This document shows, piece by piece, positions 46,490 to 57,012 of a stretch of DNA of 64,000 bases. The stretch is from Datura wrightii. Lineage: Eukaryota; Streptophyta; Magnoliopsida; Solanales; Solanaceae. A program made the position numbers and the translations under genes. The DNA lies in assembly GCA_035772735.1 (NCBI GenBank), contig JASDFA010000004.1:18751501-18815500 (forward strand). The letters are read 5' to 3'. The number at the start of each line of letters is the position of its first letter. Position 1 is the first letter of the stretch. The notes below the pieces were generated by a model. It did not search any database and was not told the origin of the DNA. It worked only from the letters and a program-made list of their open reading frames with translations.

Positions 46490-46903
46490 GATCGCGGATT
46501 GCTTAGAGTTTTCAACCACTTTTATCTACTTTATCCTTTTCAGATAAGTTATTTCTTTGTACGTTATAGCTTCTTTGAATAGGTCTTAGCTTTTTTATGA
46601 CTTTCTTTTCTTAATATGTAAGGGGAGAGTCTCCCTCATTTATTGCTTTCCTAGAACTTATGTATTGGAGAGGAGTCCTCTCCGTTAGGTGCATAGTTTC
46701 CAGGATTTCATTTCAATATCGGGGATGGGTTGGCCGTTCTTAGTAGGATGGCCGACCTATGAACCACCATTAAATCGGAGGTAAGGTTTATGTCCCCCTC
46801 CATGTATTTATTTCTGTTGTTTTGTTGTTTTATTTATGATAAGGCCTGGGGGTGTTGCTCAGCCCCTGCCCGGGACAAGGGCGTTTAATAAAAAAAAAAA
46901 AAT
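46490..46903 (+). other. LINE H 3' untranslated region and poly-A tail
   Basis: About 400 bases. Near the end, GGGGGTGTTGCTCAGCCCC (46850-46868) can form a short GC stem, then CCCGGGACAAGGGCG, TTTAATA and 13 A. LINE RTs often recognise a 3' hairpin; that role is inferred here. Confidence 0.75.
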
Positions 46904-46996
46904 GGAAAAGTGTCTCATATCCACATAAATACACCTAAGTTCATGTTATTTTCTTAGTTTTGAGTGTCAATAGTGTTGTAAATCCATAGAACATCA
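46904..46996 (-). repeat. 3' LTR of element D, right piece (includes LINE target duplicate)
   Basis: GGAAAAGTGT (46904-46913) duplicates 38923-38932. The LTR then continues CTCATATCCACATAAATACA as at 52742, ending ACATCA at 46996. Confidence 0.88.
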
Positions 46997-48722
46997 ATAC
47001 CCTCAACTTAATACTTTTTCATGTTCTCAGGCAAAGAAAAAGAAAGACTAAACACGACGCTCAACTAGAAAATAAACTTAAAATACTACAGCCAAAACTT
47101 AAAAAAATTTGTGCGCTCTATATACAAACTCTATTGACCCTTCCTCATGAAACATCATCAAAACTAATGTATTGCAAGCAACATCAAAACATCATATACA
47201 GAAATCAAGACATGTCATCTAACTATCAACAAGCAATCAAGTCATCACCTATGTGTTTCACACAGACTAATGGTAAAAGCAAACATAATCCATGCACCCT
47301 CACAAAAATGAAGTCCCCGCTCTAATATGAAGTATCAAAATGAAACATAGGACTAGGCAAATGAAGCACTCACTCTCTCAAAGAAATGCAAGTATTATGC
47401 ATTAGATACCATAGGCTTGCCCTTTTTTTCTCTGCTTTGGTTTGTTAGATGATTAAATTATGATCACTATAGGACTTGATATGGCTTGTAATGTAGGCTT
47501 AGGGCTGGGCATGATAAAGATGAAAGATTTTATGAGTGACTATCCCTTCCTTGACACTATATCCATTGGCTACACCATTTTCCTATTTCACCCTTCATTC
47601 TTTTTGTCTTCTCTTCTTTCCTTTTTCCCATTTTAAGAATATTTGCATGGGTGAGGTGATTTTTTTTCATATTTTTCAACAATTTTAATCTCTTTTGAAT
47701 TTATCTCTTTTTTGATATTCTCAAATTTTTAGTTTTTTACTTTTTCACCTCACCCCACCTTATTTTTCACCATTTTCCTCTTCTTTTTCTTTTATTTCCT
47801 TTTCTCCCGTTTCCACCATTTATGCACCCCTACTCTAGCCACCCTCAACTTAAGCATTTTACTTATGTTGAGGTTCACAATATCCAAAGACGGACCAGGG
47901 CCAAACAGGTTCACTATAAACAAATGGATACGGTTATAGGTAAATCAAAGAAATATGGTCTATTAAGGCACAAACTTGGGATCAAGGGATTTATGAAACT
48001 TTGGTTGGGCAATATAGGCTAAAAGTGAGCTAAAATAAAAATGGCCTGTGATCATATCCTAACCAACCATCCTTAACCTATGCAGAGACCAACTAGGAAA
48101 GTTGTAGATCTTCAACAACATACCGCAATAAATACTAAGACCTCACGCACAGATGGTACATGAACTATTTTTACTTTACCTGTCTGGTTCATACATGGCT
48201 TAACAAGACTAGCACTATTAATAACTAAATGACATAAAACGATCCACAGAAATCATGCATTGTTTTCAAAAATACATAGCAAACATTTTTAAGCAAGGTC
48301 AATTTTTCCAAAAACAACAAAACTAGTGCATATCAATTGGATGAGTATTCCTAAGTTACTTTCTAATCAAACAAAAATCACGACTAAAAAAAAATCTAAC
48401 ACATGCTGGTTCTACTAGATAGCATGCCTGAGGGAAAAGAAACACAGCAAGAAAAACCCTCAGATAAACAAAAATCCCAAAAATACAAGTACACACCCTC
48501 CCTTTTAAAAAAATAAGTTTCGTCCCCGAAGCATAAAATATAAGCATGTAGGGAAAAGGACATACTTGTGGCTACTCAGACTTTGCCTTCTATGGGTTGC
48601 CTCTCATGCAGCGCCTGATTTAACGTCGCGGCACGACGCAAGTCTCTTGACTACTCATAATTCTTCAAGTGAATCATACTCATCCTCAAATGCTGAGATA
48701 ACACTAAATTCCTTTGGTTGCT
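46997..48722 (-). other. Element D 3' noncoding region
   Basis: Read on the minus strand, the protease end (48723) is followed within about 150 bases by GCGTCGTGCCGCGACGTTAA (near 48620-48645), a sequence I associate with the end of pol in Athila/Tat elements. About 1.6 kb of AT-rich noncoding DNA with pyrimidine-rich runs (47575-47820) follows up to the LTR. No RT, integrase or envelope-like frame is visible. A weak purine tract TTGAGGGTAT borders the LTR. Confidence 0.65.
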
Positions 48723-49060
48723 TCATGGTCCGAAGATGTTGAAAGTGACCTCCTCTTTGTTTAGCTTGAACTTTAATAGGCAAGCTTCCACTCCTACTAG
48801 AGCTCTCCCAGTAGCGAGGAATGGTCGCCCCAGAATAATGGGGACCTCATAATTGACCTCGCAATTCAAGATCATGAAGTCCACTGGGAATATGAACTTA
48901 TCAACCTTGACGAGCACATCAACTAGGATACCCACTAGTATCTTTACTATTCTGTCGGCCATCAGTAGCCACATGTTGGTCGGTGTGGGGGCTCCCAATC
49001 CTAGCTTCTTGAAAACTGACAAGGGAATTAGATAATGCTAGCTCCAAGATCACAGAGTGC
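48723..49060 (-). pseudogene. Element D aspartic protease, frameshifted
   Basis: The active-site motif DLGAS lies at 49051-49037 (minus) inside ALCDLGASII. A stop and a one-base frame change follow, then the frame at 49022-48723 with KKLGLG, VKVDKFIFPVDF and ILGRPFLATGRALV, the C-terminal half of a retropepsin. DLGAS with ILGRPFLATGRA is typical of Athila/Tat-type elements. It would have cleaved the gag polyprotein. Confidence 0.85.
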
Positions 49061-49739
49061 CCTTGCGAACTCGACATTACCAATGGTTCAAGGTATCATA
49101 GAGGCACCTAGGTATTCCTTTTTTTGAGCTAAGAATCTTGTTTATATGGCATTGCAGTAATGGACATTATCAACCGCCTCATAGCTTACATATCTTTTCT
49201 TCATCACCAGGTCCTTCATGAATTTTGTATATCCTGGCATCTACTCTAGTGCTTCGACCAACGGTATATTCACAGAAAGTTGTTTAAGTATTGAAAGAAA
49301 TTTTTGGAACTTACCGTTTTTTTCCTTTTTCTTCATCCTTTGTGGGAATGGTGGCGGTGGTTTTGGGATAGCCTTTTGCACTAGAGTTGCCCCTTGATCA
49401 ATGTCGCATTCCTTCTCACCCCTAGGGGTCTCTTGAAACTCATCATGTTATGTCTTAGCACCAATATCTTCTTCCTCAATCATGCTCTCTTTCCTCTTTT
49501 CAACTTCAACAAGGAACGAGGGGTCAACTGTGGTTTTACCACTCCTAGTCATCACTGCCATGCAATGAGCAGCATTCTTTGGATTCTAGACAGTGTTGCT
49601 AGGAAGCATACCCTTTTGCCTAGGGTTCATTTATGCTGACAGTTGCACAAGTTGGTGTTTTATATGCTTGATGGAAGTGGCATGAGATTCCACTTTCTGA
49701 CCCATGCTAGATAAGTCACTTTGAATTTCTTTTAACTAA

Positions 49740-51043
49740 TCATCTGTGGACCTCACCGTTTTCAGCATTTCGGCCATCATGCTCTCCAACTTTGATTGCC
49801 CGGCCTCCCCTTCTCATGCGTTGGGAGGTACATGCCCAATCATTATGATATCCATTATTTCTTCTCCATTCTCCCTCTCGCTCACGACCACGGCTCCTAT
49901 CTCTGAACCCGTTCCTGTTGTAGTTGTCTCTGTATTGGTTTCGACCTTGATGTCCAGAACTTTGGCGCCAATTGTCTTGTCCAGACGCTTGGGCGTTGGC
50001 TCGAAAACCCGCCACTTGGCCATCTAGGAAGTTTTCCTCTTCCTCAAAATTAGAGTGATCTGCTCCTCGCTCCCTTCCTTGAGTTCCCACTGCATTTATA
50101 TTTTGGCTCCTGCTCCCATGATATGCTTTGTTAGCAAATCCAATGATGTGCGCATGTGAGCCAACTCCTAATCGCGTTCTTCTTCCTTCCTTCGTTGGTC
50201 TGCAATGAAACCAATAACATATGTACCTGCCACTACGTCAGCCTCCCTCGTATGCCAGGCCCTATTTGTCTTAGTCATCCTGTCAAGGACAGTGGCTGCT
50301 TCCTTCCAGGTGTGACTCATGCGCTCTTCCAGCCACCGTGTCTATTACAACCTTGGTGATATTATTAAGAGACCTGTAAAAAAATTTCAACAAACTGTCA
50401 TCTGGGATTTTATGGTTCGGGCACTTAGTCAACTTTTTTTTAAACCTCAACCGGGTTTCATAATGTGCCTCCGTCTTAATTTGCCGAAATTATAGATCTC
50501 ATCTTTTAACTGTAACATCCTTGATGGGAGAAAGAATCTCTCCAAGAAGGCTTGTTTAAGCTCCCTCCAATTGGTTATGGAGTCGTTAGGCAACTTCGAT
50601 AACCACAAAGTAGCTTCCCCTGATAGAGAGAAAGGGAAGAGTCGGAGCCGTATGGCATCCTGGCTTACCGCGGGCAACTTGTATGCCTTGCATATTCCTA
50701 CGAAGTTCATCAAGTGCAAGTTGGCGTCATCCACTACGTGGACATTGAACACCCCCTTCATGTTTAACAATTGAATCATGGTGCTCGTAATATCAAATTT
50801 GGCCTCAGTGGGCAATGGTGGTGGTACAATTGCTCCAGTTGACGCAACTTCATCAATGTCTGGGTCCTCATCATCGAAGAACTGAGGGGCAAATCTCTGA
50901 GCTCGGTTTCCCCTCCCATGTCATCCAGTGTTTACCACCTCATCTCTGTCATCATCAGCTTGCTGAAGTGCAGCTAACTAAGCTAGCTCGGCTTGCCTAT
51001 CTTCTTCAGCCAAGCGGACTTCTCTTTGCTCAGGGTTCTCCAT
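49740..51043 (-). pseudogene. Element D gag, broken
   Basis: Likely start ATG 51043-51041 (MENPEQREVR), with in-frame stops near 50981 and 50924. The frame at 50815-50447 holds the retrotransposon gag domain (LFPFSLSGEATLWLSKLP, NWRELKQAFLERFF). A frameshift near 50470 moves the code to a frame with KCPNHKIP. Further down, Arg/Asn/Gly-rich nucleocapsid-like code is visible at 50090-49740. No CCHC knuckle is clear. Codon shape and motifs differ from the gag of A and B, as expected for a different clade. Confidence 0.87.
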
Positions 51044-51223
51044 TCTATGTAGTGCTCATTCTATTTCAGGATTTAGCGGAACAAGAGGGTCTCCTCTACT
51101 CCCAGTATTGGGCATTCAACAGAGGACAGCCTGTGGGTATCAAAAAAAATAAAAACAAATGTAATTAAAGAAATAACTACCAAAAAGTCAAATACAAACA
51201 AATAACCTAGTCTTAGCCATATT

Positions 51224-51240
51224 CCCCAGCAACGACGCCA
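51224..51240 (-). other. Primer binding site of element D (tRNA-Asp type)
   Basis: On the minus strand it reads TGGCGTCGTTGCTGGGG, five bases from the LTR. Plant tRNA-Asp(GTC) ends in a sequence whose complement is TGGCGCCGTTGCCGGGG, so this fits with two C-to-T differences. Athila/Tat elements commonly use this tRNA. Confidence 0.8.
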
Positions 51241-51245
51241 CTTTT

Positions 51246-52824
51246 TGATAACGTTCAAACCACACTTCTAACTGAAGTATGAAGCGGACGTTGTCAATAA
51301 AGAACCCAACTTAGAGGTTGGGGTCAATCCCACAGGGAATATAGGAGATCTAGATTACAGCCGGTAGATGAACTCGTATGGCAGTTACTTCACAATAGGG
51401 GGAATTCTAATAAAAATCAATAATAAAAATAAACAACAGTCAGGATTATATTTGCAAATCAATAATTAAAGGATAACTAGGGTTTGTGTTCCCCATGGGT
51501 TCATAATAGCTTTGGTTATACACTCGTGATCTTTACCAATACTTGCTTACAGAACTGATAACTTAGGTTCATTCAAACGATCGACCAATCTCTATTGAAT
51601 GACTATCCTCAATTACTCGACTAAGTCTCATGAGTTTTGCAAACTAACCGTTATCACTAGTTTCAGATATTACTATCCTGCGCCCACAACTCAAGTTAAT
51701 ACAATAATCATCAAGATCAAGGCTCTTTTGTAATTCTCTTTTCCTAATCTCTACCTCTTCGACCAAAGCAAGTAAAGAATTCGGGAACTTCCTAACGTTG
51801 CGCACCGCTAAGAATCATTAAAGATGAAGAGACTACAATATAAGTAATTAGTATTGGTTTTAGAATCACTTTGTGCAACCCTAGCTTGTTAATCCACCAT
51901 GGTTCCCACAACCCTAACTATGGAGGTTTTAGCCTCTCATAGTTGCAAGGTTGTGAATTGTGTTCATGATTGAAGACATAAAATAATACTTACAAAGGTG
52001 ATTGAGAAAAATGATTCCTTCAATTAATCCATAAAATCTTGAATACCAAGTAGCAAAAACAATATGAGTTCAAGAAAAGGTTGATCACAAGGTTGAACCA
52101 ACTTAACTCTCTCTTTCAATGATGTAAAATTGCTTATTACAATGTTTTCCTACTAAAATTAAGTCTATTTGTCGTCCCTTATTCGTCCTCTCTGAACAAT
52201 AAAACATAAAACGTATTTATAGAGACACAAGAATTCTTTTCCTAAACTAATAGGACTGCTTTCCATATCTGTCGCCGAGCTCATCACGGGTCCTTCTATG
52301 ACTCATAGGGGCTTCTCACGGACCATGGCATTGACTCATGGATTGAAGTGTTGGCTGAATTTTTGGCTAAGTGTCGGGCCAAGGTACCATTCGTACCTAC
52401 ATCCTACGACTCGTACCTTGTACCCGTGGCTTGATCCTAATACTTTGAACTTTGTCTGAACTTCACCACGACCGGTATGGTACGACTCGTACCTTCATCT
52501 CACAGGTTATATGATCCTTTCATACTGAGAATCAACCTCTTGTGCAATTCATTTGGATTTCATCACGACTGGCTTACCACAACTCGTACCATCATGGTAC
52601 GATCCATGACAAGTCTCGTGGGATCAGTCTTCTAGGTTAAACTTTCAGCTTTTTATCATGGCCCTCAGTACGACACTTTTAGCTTCCTTTTGCAATTTAT
52701 TTTTCTAACACTCATTTATCCTGAAATCAAAGGAAAAATGTCTCATATCCATACAAATACACCTAAGTCTATGCTATTTTCTTAGTTTTGAGCATCAATA
52801 GTGTTGTAAATCCAAAGCACATCA
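51246..52824 (-). repeat. 5' LTR of element D (1579 bp)
   Basis: TGATAACGTTC to ACATCA, followed by GTCTC. Unbroken copy. It carries ACGACTCGT-like motifs at 52280-52640. Confidence 0.92.
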
Positions 52825-53186
52825 GTCTCGGCCACTATTTGTATTCTTAGAGGCTTGCAGACTAGAGTTGTCATTCAGTTAGTCGTATGTTGACCGTGTG
52901 GGGCCTAGTATAATGGCTTGTCTTCATTTATGTTATAACTAGACAACATGGTGGTCTTGTCGGCCCGCATAAGATCCCTTTTGTTGCCTATTATTGGTTA
53001 TATATTTTATTTACAGGTGGTTATACGGCCTTGTCGGTCAGAAACTGTGTTTACAACCAAGATATAGCTCATTGTTTCCTTGAATTGAGTCGCAGGCGTG
53101 AAGCAGACGTGCATAAGCCAGCCATGTCAGTGGAATTCCAGTGTGGCACTAGGTGCGAGTCATGCCTCCCAAGGTGGGGCATGACA
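52825..53186 (+). repeat. C1 5' LTR, piece 3
   Basis: Begins with the target duplicate GTCTC of element D, then GGCCACTATTTGTA and on to GGCATGACA, in step with 63453-63849. Confidence 0.88.
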
Positions 53187-54616
53187 AACTTGGTATCAAA
53201 GTAGTTCGTATCCTAGGGAGTCTACAAGTCGCGTCTAATAGAGTCCTGTTTATAAATATGTTGTGCACCACATTCTATAATTAGGAGGCTACGAGGCATG
53301 ATAGTATGGTTACCCTTTCTTCTTCTCAAATCGTGTTATAGAGTTGAGTTGTATAGGGATGAGTCCCTAAGTTTTCATTGTTGCGTCTGTCTAGAATAAC
53401 TTCTGATATAGGACGGACTTCAGTTAGCCGCAAGTCAACTACAACAGCAGGAGAGGGTGCTAGTGAAGTGCTATAGTTAGGGGACAATTAGTCTAGGGAT
53501 GAAAGCAGGTGTCTTATAACCTCCCCAGTATCTTTCCAAGATACCAGGAATCTCACAATAATAGATATGGCAATACCGTCCCCAGTTCTCCCTACGGCCT
53601 CGAGATAGGAGGTCAGGAGTATGATATACATATGAGTTGGCTTACCTACTAGATATGTAGAATTAGATAGGAGAAAGAGTTAAGGTTGAACCACCTGAAA
53701 CACATAAAGGATCATGCAAGGTTTGCACCCCCAGCCTTTAAAGTTGTTGAAATTCGTGCCCCTAGCCCTAAGATAGAATGATAGGGTTACTTCCCACCTC
53801 CCAGCTTATTCTTTCAATACAATAGAAATCGTGGGTAGCACCGCCCGGTCGCCCAGAATAAAGAGTAAAGGACGGCAAGAATTGTTGACTTCGAGAGAGG
53901 TTAGAAAGTGATTAAAACCCCTAGTATTTATAAACTTACCTAAACCTCATGGTAGTAAACTAGGAGGGCGAACCAGATTGCCAGTAGCACTTAAGTGCAT
54001 GCGAGAAAGTCCATCAGTGATAAACCCCCAGCAATGACAATGCATCGGTCAGAGAGAGGTTGATTCCACCACAATATGCTAAGGATAGTAGGGTACAGGG
54101 AGGTCATATAAATGAATTGGCCCGGGAACATGTTAGAATGAAACAAGTCGATAGTCTTGGTCGGTAGTATCGTTGATAGTATGGTGCAAAGGGCAAGAAC
54201 TCCAGGACATGGCCTAAGGGAGCAAGGGGAAGGACACGAGTACTTAGCTTTGGGGGGAGGAAACAGAATCACCCCCAGGTTAAGAGTAAACTGACAGAGC
54301 ATAGGACCACCTCCAAATGCCAAGAAATAAACATCGGGTTGACAATTAAGAGATAGTGAGATTGTAACCTAGAATGCGGCAATATTACCGTCAGTTGTGG
54401 AAGTAAGGGAGTGCTTATATAGAAACTTTAACCTAATACAACCTAGAGACAAGGCTCAGTAGGAAGTTATTGGCCCCCAAGATAATAAGGTATGGAGTCA
54501 CGAGGCCTAGGGGTCAACTCTGCACTCCAAGTGTGGCAGGTTTCCATTAGTAAATTATAGTGAGATATACTATGTTTGTTATCCCCCCCTCCATCTAGGG
54601 TTGGACGCAAACGCAC
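53187..54616 (+). other. C1 primer site, leader and degenerate internal region
   Basis: TGGTATCAAAGT at 53191-53202 is a decayed tRNA-Met site. The leader (GCACCACATTCTATAA) matches those of A and B. A trace of the gag start follows (GCAGGAGAGGGTGCTAG near 53446), then about 1.1 kb with no open frame. This noncoding part is nevertheless collinear with the internal region of the second C copy (56400-57000 and 59170-59650), so it belongs to the family. It stops at CGCAC (54612-54616), where C2/C3 inserted. Confidence 0.75.
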
Positions 54617-56127
54617 TATTACACCCTGTAAAAGATAATTTTTAGTAAGCGTACGCGTGGATTTGAGGTAAATAAAGAAAGTACTACGCGTGTAGAGAAG
54701 CCTCCGAAGTGGGGTCGGACGGGATCAGTGCGCACAAGGCCAGCGCGACCTACCAGCCAGTAGTGCACTGGCCAGCACGGGGCGCCAGGCCTGCTGGCAC
54801 TTTGAGAGGCGCGGGGCGCCAGGCCTGCTGCCTCAATAGGAGGCGCGTCACGCCAGGGTGGCAACCTCAGTGCGAGGCGCGAGACACACCCCTGCCACCA
54901 CCCTTAGCCCTATATAAATCCCTCCCTTTTCATTTGACTTCAATTCTAAATTTAACCCATGGCCAGAGAGGAAGAGGAATGAAGGGATTCAACATTTTTC
55001 ATCCGTTTACACTATGAAATGCCATCTAAATTTAAATTAAATTCGGGTATCAAAGTTTAAGGCTGCAGAAAGCATTACTACGGAGTTATTTTTGTGAAAC
55101 TCTCCTGGCGAATCGGGGTGCAGATATCAGTAGTCCACTAGACTCAGACACAGCTACGGTCAGGGGCCGAACGGGCTAAGTTGTAGACCCAGGGGACTGG
55201 TAGGTTAGCTATAGCACCAGTAGAGTCATAGAAACCTAGTTAAGGGTATATAGATTGAAGTGCACTCACCAGGACTTATGGGAGCCCCAGGTGGATTATT
55301 CTGTGCCGGTTGTACCTTCCAGGCTTATGGGGGCCAGGTTAGGTTCTTGTTTGCATCATTGTCTACTAGCTATAGCTTATGAATATATGATTAAGCTGTC
55401 ATCACTCATGTATGTGTAGTGTTTGCTAGATGCAGATTGCGAATAAGCTGGCATACAGGTTAATCTCTTTGCTTTTCCTTTCTACTCACTTTCAATATCT
55501 CACAGCTTTCATTCAACTTATTTACTGGCTTACATATTCGGTACATATTGTACTGATGCCCAAATATGGGGCGCTGCATTACTTGCCTGCAGGTTTAGAC
55601 AGAGTTTAGGATCTTCAGTAGTAGTTTTTCAGAGTCGCAGTTGGGTCAGCTCCTTTCATTCGAAGTTGCCAGGTTGTAGAGATTTCTATTTTTCAATTGT
55701 ATAGCATTTTGGATAGGCCGGGGCCCTATCCGGACCACTATTTGTACTCTTAGAGGCTTGCAGACTACAGTCGTCTGTCTGTTAGTTGTATGTTGGCCGT
55801 GTTTAGCCTTAATCAATTATGCTCCGTATGTTGGCCGTGTGAGGCCTAGTATAGTAGTTCGTCTTTATTTCTATTGTAACTAGACAGTATGGTGGCCTTG
55901 CCGGCCCGCATAGAACCCCTTTTGGTTGCCTGTTGTTGATTAGCTATTTTTTTATAGGTGACATACGACCTTATCGATCAGAGGCTGCATTTACAGCCGA
56001 GATATAGCCCGTTGTTTTCTTTATTTGAGGAGAAAGCCTACACCAAGTGTGCCTAGGCTTAGTTAAGTCAGTTCAGATCTTAGCAGGCACTAGGTGCCAG
56101 TCATGCCATCCAAGGTGGGGCGTGACA
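54617..56127 (+). repeat. 5' LTR of C2/C3, internally deleted (1511 bp)
   Basis: Starts TATTACACC (TG to TA) and ends GTGACA. Compared with 61029-63849 it lacks about 1.29 kb; the junction is near 55128, where GGCGAATCGG passes directly to GGTGCAGATATC. U3 has GC-rich 33-34-bp repeats (GGCGCCAGGCCTGCTG at 54781 and 54815). Confidence 0.9.
54911..54919 (+). promoter_or_regulatory. LTR TATA box (TATATAAAT), C2
   Basis: It follows the GC-rich U3 repeats. Same place as in C1 and C3. Confidence 0.6.
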
Positions 56128-57012
56128 AATTTGGTATCAGAGCAGTTCGTATCCTAGGGAATCTGCAAGCCATGTCCGTAGAGTATTGTTTATAAATGTG
56201 TTGTGCACCACATTTTATAAGCAGGAGGCTATGAGACATGATAGTATGGTTACCCCTCCATCTTCTCAGATCGTGCTATAGTGTAGAGTTGTATAGGGTT
56301 GAGTCCCTAAACTTTTCTTGTTATATTTGTCTAGGATAGTGTTTGATATAAGACAGACTCCAGCCAGTTGCAAGATAACTACAGCAGCAGGAGGAGGTAC
56401 CAATGAGGCGCCACAGTCGAGAGACGGTTAACCTAACGACGGAAGTAGACTTCTTTTGCATTTCCCATCACCCCCCTCCCCCCGAAGTACCAGGAACCTC
56501 ATAATGAGATGATATGCCAGTGCCATCCCCAGTTCTCCCCACAACCTCAGAATGGGGGGTTAGGAGTATGGTATATATGTACATATGAGTTGGCCTGCTT
56601 ACTAGATATTTAGAATTAGCCAGGGGAAACAGTTAATATTGAATTATCTGAAAGGTGCGAAGAAGGAGGAGATTGCAGGATTCCTACCTCCAACTCATCG
56701 GATATTGTAAGGTTCCATGCCTCAGTTTAACAAAAGGTATAAGTATCAGTACTATGGTGCCCAGAATGAATAGTCAAGGAGGGCTAGAATTGTTTCCCCT
56801 GAGGAAGATTAGAGAATGGTTAAGACCCTTAGTATTTGCAAGTTATCTAGATGTTTACGGTAGTAAGCCAGAAGGAGGATAAGATTGTCAATACCACTCA
56901 AGTGTGTATGAGAGAGTCCATCAGTGATAAACCCCAGTAATAGTAAATCTCAAGTTAGACAAAGGTGAATCCATTGTAGCATGCTAATGACGGCAGGACA
57001 TACCTGCAAGAT
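56128..57012 (+). other. C2/C3 primer site, leader and degenerate internal region, left part
   Basis: TGGTATCAGAGC at 56132-56143, an intact tRNA-Met site. The leader resembles A, B and C1. A gag-start trace is near 56385 (GCAGCAGGAGGAGGTACC). The rest has no domain, but it parallels C1 53450-54110. Confidence 0.8.

Larger units (their letters stand above)
38933..46903 (+). mobile_element. LINE H: nearly intact plant L1-type retrotransposon with RNase H
   Basis: An 8-kb non-LTR element with ORF1, an ORF1 extension, ORF2, a 3' untranslated region and a poly-A tail (46890-46902). The target duplication GGAAAAGTGT (possibly with C) lies at 38923-38932 and 46904-46913, inside the LTR of element D, and the host LTR continues correctly on the right. 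Only 10 bases precede the first ATG, so a short 5' truncation is possible. It is the best-preserved and probably the youngest element here. ORF2 has no stop or frameshift. Confidence 0.95.
37439..52824 (-). mobile_element. Element D: Athila/Tat-type Ty3/gypsy element, gag-protease only
   Basis: LTRs of about 1.58 kb at both ends (left copy split by LINE H), TG...CA ends, and target duplicates GTCCC (37434-37438) and GTCTC (52825-52829) differing by one C/T. It reads right to left: 5' LTR 52824-51246, tRNA-Asp-type primer site, gag, protease, then a 3' noncoding region. No RT, RNase H or integrase is found in the 4.2 kb between the LTRs (46997-51245), so it is a non-autonomous or internally deleted member. 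Confidence 0.9.

Noticed and set aside
53401..54616. A host gene or small RNA locus in the gene-free stretch
   Set aside because: The stretch is collinear with the internal region of the other C copy and has no open frame or RNA motif that I can support.
54709..55017. 102-aa ORF in the C2 LTR, with a relative at 61121-61351
   Set aside because: It runs through the GC-rich U3 repeats and the TATA box. GC-rich repeats give chance open frames.
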